This document shows, piece by piece, positions 1 to 5,911 of a stretch of 7,784 nt of DNA. This DNA comes from a bacterium (GTDB lineage: Bacteria > Hydrogenedentota > Hydrogenedentia > Hydrogenedentiales > SLHB01): assembly GCA_024231375.1 (NCBI GenBank), contig JAAEQP010000665.1, positions 1 through 7,784 of the forward strand. Direction: 5' to 3'. How positions within the stretch are numbered: position 1 is the first letter of the stretch; each line of letters opens with the position of its first letter. Under the pieces are notes generated by a model. It saw only the letters and a program-made list of their open reading frames with translations, was not told where the DNA came from and ran no database searches. The position numbers and the translations under genes were made by a program.

Positions 1-80
1 GAGTCCCCGAGCGAGACGTGTCTGTCCCTTTTCTTGCGAAGCGCGCCTTGGACAACAGCCATCAACTCCAAAGCACACCA
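1..80. other. non-coding left edge with REP-like oligonucleotide
   Basis: This stretch lies downstream of the minus-strand phosphatase gene and I see no gene in it. Positions 14-23 contain AGAC and GTCT separated by two bases, followed by a pyrimidine run (CTGTCCCTTTTCTT, 22-35). Read on the minus strand this gives AAAAGGGACAGACACGT, which resembles from memory the short dispersed sequences seen near REP-associated (Y1) transposases. One truncated copy cannot establish that. No rho-independent terminator for the phosphatase gene is evident. Confidence 0.3.
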
Positions 81-965
81 CTAGGCCAGCGCGATTTCTC
101 TCCGGCCGACAGTGCCATCCCGACGATCAAGGCACGTGATCGATTCGATGCCGTGTTCGAGAAGGTACGCGCGCCCTTCCTCGACGCCCGCGCCCACGTC
201 CGCCGCACAGTGGCTGTCGTCCCCGAAGCAGAACGGGATGCCCCGCTCACGCGCAAGATGGACCACCCACGACTCGGGATAGGGATCGCCCAAGCCTTTC
301 CGAATCGCGACCGTGTTGAGATCCAGGATGCCCCCCTCGTCGCGCACCACGTCCAGGGCCCCCTCGGCAGCGGATCGGATGGCAGGTGTGTCCACCGCGC
401 CCCGCGCGGCGGCATACTGACGGATGAGGTCGAAGTGCCCCACGATCTCCGGCCGTAACGCTGCCACCATCTCCGCGACTTCCTCGTAGTAGCGAACCAA
501 AGCCCGCTCGAAACCGCCCTGTATCTCCACGTATTGGTCGAACGACGCCTGGCCGTAGTCGAATAGAAAGTCATCGATGAAATGCACCGATCCCACCATG
601 TAGTCGAACGCGTATCGCTCGCGGTAACCCAGCATCAGATCCACATACCGGTCGCTGGGGACCACCTCCGACTCGAAGCCACGAAGCAGGCACAGCCGGT
701 CCGCGTATTCGTCCACCAACTCGGCCGTTCGCCGGGCGTAGGCATCGAAATCCGCTTCGATCTTCGCCACGTCCCATCCCATAGCCACTTCATCCGGATA
801 GAGAAAACGCGCTTCCACCCTCGGCGCATGTTCCGACAGACCGTAGGTAGAGAACCCCTTGGCCACCGCCGCTTCCACCATCGCGCACAGCGGATCCTTG
901 GCATGATCGCAGTAGTCCGAACTGTGCCCGCCGTGCAGCGAAACCATCCACTCTGGAGCGTTCAA
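81..965 (-). CDS. PHP-family histidinol-phosphatase-like phosphoesterase
   Basis: The 294-residue product (from TTG at 965) is a PHP-domain phosphoesterase of the HisJ/HisK histidinol-phosphatase type, which dephosphorylates L-histidinol phosphate in the penultimate step of histidine synthesis in the cytoplasm. The metal-binding residues appear in family order: HGGHS (H11, H14), GLSEHAP (E45, H46), GFESEV (E98), GSVHFID (H128), GHFDLIR (H177, D179), LDLNT (215-218) and FGDDSH (D250, H252). Length fits the family. The TTG start is chosen because GGAGGG (973-978, complement of CCCTCC) lies 7 bases upstream. Alternatives are ATG at 947, which leaves only three residues before LHGGHS, and GTG at 1016, which lacks a good ribosome-binding site. 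It stands alone and divergent from the operon, with no his gene beside it, so another phosphate monoester substrate is possible. Family assignment is firm; substrate is inferred. Confidence 0.9.
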   Translation of the reverse strand: MNAPEWMVSLHGGHSSDYCDHAKDPLCAMVEAAVAKGFSTYGLSEHAPRVEARFLYPDEVAMGWDVAKIEADFDAYARRTAELVDEYADRLCLLRGFESEVVPSDRYVDLMLGYRERYAFDYMVGSVHFIDDFLFDYGQASFDQYVEIQGGFERALVRYYEEVAEMVAALRPEIVGHFDLIRQYAAARGAVDTPAIRSAAEGALDVVRDEGGILDLNTVAIRKGLGDPYPESWVVHLARERGIPFCFGDDSHCAADVGAGVEEGRAYLLEHGIESITCLDRRDGTVGRREIALA

Positions 966-972
966 CCGGCCA

Positions 973-978
973 CCCTCC
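973..978 (-). promoter_or_regulatory. Shine-Dalgarno GGAGGG of the phosphatase gene
   Basis: The plus strand reads CCCTCC, giving GGAGGG on the minus strand, 7 bases before the TTG at 965-963. It is the only strong ribosome-binding site near the possible starts of this gene and decides the start in favour of TTG. Confidence 0.55.
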
Positions 979-1129
979 GTGTCAATCCTGCCAACACCCG
1001 GGAGAGGTCGTCCCACCGCCTGGCAAGCCGCCCTTCGCCGTGCGCCACCCTACCAGAACCAACGTTGGACCGGCAACGTCATCAGTGCCAACCTGGCCGC
1101 CCGAGAGATATCTGGCAGGCGCCCTATCC

Positions 1130-1169
1130 TCGGTCGCCCGTCCCTCGACGCTCAAGGGTGAGCGACCGA
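1130..1169. repeat. intergenic stem-loop
   Basis: TCGGTCGC (1130-1137) pairs perfectly with GCGACCGA (1162-1169). Inside, CCCT (1142-1145) can pair with AGGG (1155-1158), leaving a 9-base loop and a small asymmetric internal loop. It lies about 75 bases upstream of the main rightward promoter, so it is not in that promoter's transcript. It could be an operator, part of a leader from an upstream promoter, or a terminator-like structure. No T tract follows it on either strand, which argues against a classical terminator. Confidence 0.5.
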
Positions 1170-1241
1170 CGGCTCCGACGGGACAGGGCTTCGACACAAA
1201 CCACGCACTCAGTATTAGAATCCGGGGTGACCACGGAACCC

Positions 1242-1270
1242 TTGATGGACCATGAGGTCAGCGATATACT
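1242..1270 (+). promoter_or_regulatory. sigma70-type promoter of the operon
   Basis: TTGATG (1242-1247, 4 of 6 matches to TTGACA) and TATACT (1265-1270, 5 of 6 matches to TATAAT) are separated by the ideal 17 bases. Transcription would begin near 1277, leaving a leader of about 39 bases before the GTG at 1316. It is the best promoter match I found ahead of the plus-strand cluster and would serve all five downstream reading frames. Confidence 0.6.
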
Positions 1271-1302
1271 CCCTGAAGCAACCATGTGAAGCTCTCAGAA
1301 TC

Positions 1303-1311
1303 GAGGAGGGG
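1303..1311 (+). promoter_or_regulatory. strong ribosome-binding site GAGGAGGGG
   Basis: GGAGG (1305-1309) lies 6 bases before GTG at 1316. It is a near-perfect Shine-Dalgarno sequence and the main reason for believing that the short signal-peptide ORF is, or once was, translated. Confidence 0.6.
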
Positions 1312-1315
1312 ATCC

Positions 1316-1438
1316 GTGTCCGGACGCCGCATTCTTCTGTTGGTTGCTCTGGTGGTGCTTCTGATGTTCGGACCCTTCGCCACGGCTACATCGCCCGCAG
1401 GAATCAATGGATCCCTCGTTCCACAAGGCAACACGTGA
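1316..1438 (+). CDS. short signal-peptide ORF, probably N-terminal relic
   Basis: A 40-codon frame starts at GTG with a strong ribosome-binding site 6 bases upstream and a promoter 45 bases upstream. The product begins MSGRR, continues with a hydrophobic segment (LLLVALVVLLMF, residues 7-18), then PFATATSPAG, which looks like a classical signal peptide with a cleavage region near ATA. Only about 15 residues would remain after cleavage. The frame closes at TGA, overlapping the next frame's GTG (GTGA, 1435-1438). It reads like the export signal of a larger protein whose body is missing or shifted out of frame. It could instead be a true small secreted peptide or a leader ORF coupled to the genes behind it. 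I recognise no family. Confidence 0.4.
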   Translation: MSGRRILLLVALVVLLMFGPFATATSPAGINGSLVPQGNT

Positions 1439-1665
1439 AAACCCTTCTCACCAGCCTCGTTCCGGGAGCCGCCGAGAAGGAGGCGTTCCGGTCGCACGTC
1501 GAGAACTGGACGCCCGCCGGACCGGCAGCCGGGGATTCCGGTGCCAACACCGAGGCCCTGGAGACTCTCAACGCGCTGGGATACCTCGACGGCTACGAGA
1601 AGCCACAATCCGCCGCCGGTGCCTCATTGAAGGAAAGGAACCAAGAAATGAGGGTCCTGTCGTAA
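1435..1665 (+). pseudogene. possible C-terminal remnant of a sulfatase or phosphodiesterase
   Basis: This 76-codon frame opens with GTG overlapping the preceding TGA and has a weak AAGG (1425-1428) 6 bases upstream. It has no catalytic motif. Its most telling part is EALETLNALGYLDGYE (residues 41-56): a leucine-rich helix ending in LxALGYLxG is, to my knowledge, the usual closing segment of many secreted sulfatases and type I phosphodiesterases in planctomycete-like bacteria. HVENW (21-25) also suits the linker before such tails. Together with the signal peptide ORF before it, this suggests an exported hydrolase that lost its catalytic body and frame. The stop overlaps the next gene's ATG (TAATG), which could couple their translation. 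A functional small protein cannot be excluded. Confidence 0.4.
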
Positions 1666-4600
1666 TGCGAAGCCGTGTCCCATTAACGAATTCCCAGCGG
1701 GGTCTCTTGCCGCCAATCCTGCGTTCACTTGTGGTGATGTGCGTGGCTCTGTTCACGCCCAAGGGCGGCGCCGACATGATCAGCTACACGTTCCGAACAA
1801 CAGACGGAGGCAAGATACTGCTCACCAGTGTGACGGTCGACCGCGAGGACGGCCCCGTAGTCTACGACGCCGCCAGGCTCATTCCGGCAACGTTGACGCA
1901 CTTCGCCTCTGCCACGACCAATACGGTTGCCATGCCTTCGGGCAGCGACGCGCCGACGGCCGCGCAACGCCGCCATCTTCTTGGCCCAGTCCTCAACGAA
2001 GGCCTGCTCAACCCGGCCGGTGGGCCCGAACCCTTACGAGGGTCTCCCGTGATCCAGGGGGACCACCTGACGCCGGGCATGGCGATCGCGTTCGCCGAAC
2101 CCGTGGAGAATCTGCCGGGCGACGACGTTGTCTTCTTCGAGTTGCAGCGGCGCATCAACAGCCCGCTTGCGGGCGACCCTGTTCATGTCGTTCCACTGGT
2201 GTTTCGCGACGGATTGCGCCCCATCACCATCTCGGAATACGACATCCAATTCGAGGACCCGAAGGCGGTGGAACTCGACCCCTTCGAGGCGTTCTCTACC
2301 AGCGGCCCGCCGGGCTCTTTGGCGGCATTTGAGTCAACCCCGCTCAAACGCGGCAGTTCGAACAGCGATTTCAAGGTACTGGCGGTCGGCATCGACCTGT
2401 CGGACCTCGGTTACGGAGATGGCGAGCGTGTGGAAGGCCTGTTCTTCCAGAACGCCGGAGTCGGGGGACCGTGTGTCGACCCGGTGTGCATCGCCGGGCT
2501 GCCCTCTCCCAAATCGCCGAATACCCTTGAAGCGGAACCCAAGACGCCGCGCCACCCCGGTGGGCTGACGCTTGAGGGCATGCTGGATGGCCCGATGGCG
2601 CGAGTCGACGAGATCGTGTTCGCCGTGCGCGCGGGCGGCACCGACCACTGGTACGCCAATTTTGGGTACTACTCGGCGCCAAACCGCGAATACCCGCCCC
2701 AGCGCGCACCGGACGGCGTTGTTCTGCCTGCCATCTTCAAAGCGGGCGGCGGTCGTCTGTGCATGCTGAACCCGCGCACGGGAGACGTGCGCACGCTTCT
2801 CGATGACACGAACGGCGCCATGCGCGATCCCTTTGTCCACTATGAGGGCGATCGGATCCTGTTCTCTTATAGAAAGGATGGATCGCCCTATTACCACCTC
2901 TACGAGATCAACCGTGACGGCAGCGGCCTGACACAACTGACCGACGGCCCGTACAACGACATCGAGCCTACCTACTTGCCGGATGACGGAATCATGTTCT
3001 GTTCGGACCGGTGTCGCCGGTTCGTTAACTGCTGGATTTCGCCCGTCGCGACACTCTATCGGTGCAACGGTGACGGTACGGGCATCCGGACCGTCTCCAC
3101 CAACATCGAACACGACAACACGCCCTGGGTACTGCCTGACGGACGCGTCCTCTACATGCGCTGGGAGTATGTGGACCGCAGCCAGAGCCATTTCCACCAT
3201 CTGTGGACCACCAACCCGGACGGCACAGCCCAGATGGTCTACTACGGCAACCAAAACCCCGGCGTCACCATGATCGACGCCAAGCCCATCCCCGACGGTC
3301 ACACGATCGTCGCCTCCTTCTCACCGGGGCACGGCCGTCCCGAGCACGACGGGCACATCACCGTCGTCAACCCTGCGCTGGGTCCCGATTCGAAGCAATC
3401 GGCCAAGCGCATCAGCAAGGGCGGTCCCGTGTTCCGCGACCCCTACCCCTTGTCCGAGAAGTGTTTTCTGGTGGCGCGAGGCAAGGAAATTCTCGCCATG
3501 AACGGCGCGGGCACAACGTACCCGCTCTATGCGTTGCCGTCGGATGAGGGGCCGTTGACGTGTCATGAACCGCGGCCAGTCGTGTCACGGAAGCCCGAAC
3601 CCGTCATTCCGCCACGATCCAATCCATCGAAGCCGACCGGCACCCTCTTCCTCACGGACATCTACCACGGGCGTTCCATGGAAGGAGTGCCCCGAGGATC
3701 GGTCAAGGAACTGCTGGTCCTGGAGCAACTGCCGAAGCCGGTGAACTTCTCGGGCGGCATGTGGCCCATCAGCATCGGCGGCACGTTCACGCTTGCGCGC
3801 ATACTCGGCACAGTGCCAGTCAATCCTGACGGATCGGCCCACTTCGAAGTGCCCGCCATGCGATCCCTCTTCTTCGTGGCTCTGGATGAGGCAGGGTTGT
3901 CGGTCAAGCGAATGCAGAGTTTTCTGACGGTGATGCCCGGCGAGACCACGAGTTGCGTGGGTTGCCACGAACCACGTACCAACACGCCGCCTTCCGGAGC
4001 AGCTCTGCTTCAAGCCATGCACACGCCCCCAAGTACCATCAAGCCGGTGGCGCATGTGTCCGACGTGATGGACTTCGCGCGCGACATACAGCCCATTCTC
4101 GACAAGTACTGCGTGAAATGCCACAACCCCGAACGGTATGCCGGCCGCGCAGACTTCACCGGCGACCACTCGCCCCTGTTCAGCCAGAGCTACTGGACGA
4201 TTACCCAGCGCGGCCTGGCGGTGGACGGTCGAAACGAACCCAAAGGCAATCGCCCGCCCTACACCATCGGCAGTTCGGCCAGTCCCCTGATGAAGAAGAT
4301 TGCGGGCGGGCACAACGATGTGCGCGTTACGGCCGAGGAACGCGACCGGATTCGTCTGTGGATCGATTCCAGCGCGCCCTACGCAGGGACGTACGCCGCG
4401 CTGGGTTCCGGCCTGTTCCCCGTGGAGTTTCCCGCGGAACTCATGGAGCGCCGTTGCGGCGAATGCCATTCAAGCGATCCGCCGGCGCAGAGGCCGATTG
4501 GAAAGCACCGCTACTTCCAGTTCGGCGACAAGGGACGCGCGCTGCCGCTTGTGCATACCCTCATGGACCTTCAGTACATTCGCGCCTACATGGGGTATTA

Positions 4601-4988
4601 CAAGTACAACACCGGCCGAACACCGCAATCCCTGTGGAACCTCACACGGCCTGAAATGTCCCTGCTGCTACGAGCGCCGTTGGCCAAGGATGCGGGCGGA
4701 CTGGCCCTGTGCGAGGGCGAGGTGTTCGTTTCGCGCGACGATCCGGACTATCAGGCGATGCTGGCCGCCGTGGACAATGCCGCTCGGAAGCACGACGTAG
4801 AGAAGCGGTTCGACATGGCAGGGTTCCGGCCCAACGACTACTACATCCATCAGATGAAACGATACGGCGTCCTGCCCGACACCCTGACGGAGTCGGACCC
4901 GGTTGATCCCTACGCAACCGATCGGGCCTACTGGGCCGAAGTGCAACGCGCCGCGGAGGCGTGGCCACACGAAAATCGTGTAGAATGA
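1665..4988 (+). CDS. secreted multihaem HzsA-related beta-propeller cytochrome
   Basis: The 1107-residue exported protein has the architecture of proteins related to the hydrazine synthase alpha subunit (HzsA middle domain). Residues 1-36 look like a signal peptide with an unusually long polar N-region. Residues 37-310 are an N-terminal region I do not recognise. From DEIVFAVR (315) the HzsA-like propeller follows, with TolB/PD40-type blades LYEINRDGSG (412), LYRCNGDGTG (464) and LWTTNPDGT (513) and the motif WEYVDR (500-505). Three c-type haem sites follow: CVGCH (764-768), CVKCH (816-820, after DIQPILDKY, as in planctomycete cytochromes) and CGECH (931-935). A C-terminal segment contains NLTRPEMSLLLRAPLAKDAG. 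Four propeller cysteines (446, 450, 456, 467) are not haem motifs. The start is ATG 1665, with GAGGG (1650-1654) upstream and the signal peptide beginning there; an ATG at 1407 would bury the signal. Fold and haem content are well supported, the reaction is unknown. Hydrazine synthesis is unlikely with no anammox neighbours and a glycan-enzyme context. Confidence 0.85.
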   Translation: MRSRVPLTNSQRGLLPPILRSLVVMCVALFTPKGGADMISYTFRTTDGGKILLTSVTVDREDGPVVYDAARLIPATLTHFASATTNTVAMPSGSDAPTAAQRRHLLGPVLNEGLLNPAGGPEPLRGSPVIQGDHLTPGMAIAFAEPVENLPGDDVVFFELQRRINSPLAGDPVHVVPLVFRDGLRPITISEYDIQFEDPKAVELDPFEAFSTSGPPGSLAAFESTPLKRGSSNSDFKVLAVGIDLSDLGYGDGERVEGLFFQNAGVGGPCVDPVCIAGLPSPKSPNTLEAEPKTPRHPGGLTLEGMLDGPMARVDEIVFAVRAGGTDHWYANFGYYSAPNREYPPQRAPDGVVLPAIFKAGGGRLCMLNPRTGDVRTLLDDTNGAMRDPFVHYEGDRILFSYRKDGSPYYHLYEINRDGSGLTQLTDGPYNDIEPTYLPDDGIMFCSDRCRRFVNCWISPVATLYRCNGDGTGIRTVSTNIEHDNTPWVLPDGRVLYMRWEYVDRSQSHFHHLWTTNPDGTAQMVYYGNQNPGVTMIDAKPIPDGHTIVASFSPGHGRPEHDGHITVVNPALGPDSKQSAKRISKGGPVFRDPYPLSEKCFLVARGKEILAMNGAGTTYPLYALPSDEGPLTCHEPRPVVSRKPEPVIPPRSNPSKPTGTLFLTDIYHGRSMEGVPRGSVKELLVLEQLPKPVNFSGGMWPISIGGTFTLARILGTVPVNPDGSAHFEVPAMRSLFFVALDEAGLSVKRMQSFLTVMPGETTSCVGCHEPRTNTPPSGAALLQAMHTPPSTIKPVAHVSDVMDFARDIQPILDKYCVKCHNPERYAGRADFTGDHSPLFSQSYWTITQRGLAVDGRNEPKGNRPPYTIGSSASPLMKKIAGGHNDVRVTAEERDRIRLWIDSSAPYAGTYAALGSGLFPVEFPAELMERRCGECHSSDPPAQRPIGKHRYFQFGDKGRALPLVHTLMDLQYIRAYMGYYKYNTGRTPQSLWNLTRPEMSLLLRAPLAKDAGGLALCEGEVFVSRDDPDYQAMLAAVDNAARKHDVEKRFDMAGFRPNDYYIHQMKRYGVLPDTLTESDPVDPYATDRAYWAEVQRAAEAWPHENRVE

Positions 4989-5057
4989 CCAAAATGCATC
5001 GCCCTGCGGCTTGGGCCAGACCATATTCACCCAGTCTTGAGAGGAGATAGACGAATC

Positions 5058-5876
5058 ATGATGAACGCAACACACTCCCGAAGCACGATCCTGTTCGCAG
5101 CCGCCCTCCTGGCCGTCTGCGCCGTCGCGGTTGTCGCATGCCAGACCGAGGCTCAGGAGCCCGCCCCCGACGGCGAATGGGTCAGCCTGTTCAACGGCAA
5201 GGACCTCACGGGGTGGATCCCCAAGATTAAGGGCTACGACCTGGGCGAGAATTTCGGCAACACCTTCCGGGTTGAAGACGGCCTGCTGAAGGTGTGCTAC
5301 GACCAGTACGACAAGTTCGACAACCGGTTCGGACACTTGTTCTACAAGGACGAGTTCAGCAACTACCGTCTCAAGATGGAATACCGGTTCGTGGGCGAGC
5401 AGATTGAGGGCGGCGCCGGTTGGGCCTGGCGAAACAGCGGCGCCATGATTCATGGGCAACCCGCCAACACCATGGCCAAGGACCAGGACTTCCCCGTGTC
5501 CATCGAAGTCCAGTTGCTCGGCGGCAAAGAAGAAGGCAAACGGCCGACCGGTAACCTCTGCACGCCCGGCACCCACGTCGTCATGGACGGCAAACTGGTC
5601 ACCCGCCACGTCATCAACTCAAGTTCTGACACCTACCCGGGCGACGGATGGGTCACCGTCGAGGTGGAGGTCCGAGGCAACACCCTTACCCATTTCGTCG
5701 AGGGCAAGCCTGTCCTCACCTACACGGACCCCCAACTGGACGAGAAAGACAAAGACGCCAAGAAGCTCATCGAAGCGGGCCGGCCCGTCAAACTCACAGG
5801 CGGCACCATCTCGCTCCAATCGGAGAGTCATTCCCTCGAGTTCCGCAAAGTCGAGATTATGGTGTTTGAGGACTAA
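5058..5876 (+). CDS. DUF1080 / 3-keto-disaccharide hydrolase-family lipoprotein
   Basis: The 272-residue protein belongs to the DUF1080 (PF06439, 3-keto-disaccharide hydrolase) family, a concanavalin-like beta-sandwich. Some members cleave 3-keto-glucosides made by sugar oxidation. The opening LFNGKDLTGW (44-53) is diagnostic. NSGAMIHGQ, VEVQLLGG and the closing LEFRKVEI are family-typical. The N-terminus has a hydrophobic stretch ending in VVAC, a lipobox with Cys28 as the lipid-attachment residue, so the mature protein is probably membrane-anchored and faces outward or the periplasm. ATG 5058 follows AGGAG (5042-5046) by 11 bases, and a second ATG at 5061 is equally usable; an upstream TTG at 5037 precedes the ribosome-binding site and is rejected. 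It follows the haem protein by 69 bases and precedes the sulfatase by 35, consistent with one operon. The family is certain; enzyme versus carbohydrate-binding role is not. Confidence 0.9.
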   Translation: MMNATHSRSTILFAAALLAVCAVAVVACQTEAQEPAPDGEWVSLFNGKDLTGWIPKIKGYDLGENFGNTFRVEDGLLKVCYDQYDKFDNRFGHLFYKDEFSNYRLKMEYRFVGEQIEGGAGWAWRNSGAMIHGQPANTMAKDQDFPVSIEVQLLGGKEEGKRPTGNLCTPGTHVVMDGKLVTRHVINSSSDTYPGDGWVTVEVEVRGNTLTHFVEGKPVLTYTDPQLDEKDKDAKKLIEAGRPVKLTGGTISLQSESHSLEFRKVEIMVFED

Positions 5877-5911
5877 TCGCACGCAGGAATCCGAAGCGGG
5901 GGGACTTGTGC

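Larger units (their letters stand above)
966..1315. other. divergent intergenic region
   Basis: These 350 bases separate two divergently transcribed units and hold no convincing gene; overlapping open frames here lack ribosome-binding sites and family motifs. Visible signals are a perfect 10-base palindrome CCAACGTTGG (1059-1068), a strong hairpin (1130-1169), a possible weak upstream promoter (TCGACA 1191-1196, 16-base spacer, TATTAG 1213-1218) and a better promoter at 1242-1270. I could not find a clear minus-strand promoter for the phosphatase gene. TGACC (1228-1232) and GGTCA (1256-1260) form an inverted pair that brackets the -35 box of the main promoter and could be an operator, but such short arms occur by chance. 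Confidence 0.6.

Noticed and set aside
582..1289. Plus-strand frame of 235 codons opposite the phosphatase
   Set aside because: The phosphatase on the other strand has every PHP metal motif; this frame has none.
1407..1664. Upstream ATG giving an 86-residue longer haem protein
   Set aside because: The extra residues are a polar, arginine-rich out-of-frame reading of the 1435-1665 ORF, and would bury the signal peptide that begins at ATG 1665.
2334..4469. Long antisense frames 2334-3302 and 3585-4469
   Set aside because: They lie wholly opposite the haem gene, show low-complexity composition typical of GC-rich complement reading, and have no family motif or ribosome-binding site.
1665..4988. 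Hydrazine synthase proper (anammox)
   Set aside because: There is no HzsB/C or other anammox gene nearby, and HzsA-related proteins occur widely in non-anammox bacteria.
5037..5057. TTG start for the DUF1080 gene
   Set aside because: It precedes the AGGAG ribosome-binding site that serves ATG 5058 and would put charged residues from that site into the protein.
4668..5609. Antisense frame across the haem gene/DUF1080 junction
   Set aside because: It opposes two strongly supported genes and has no recognisable motif.
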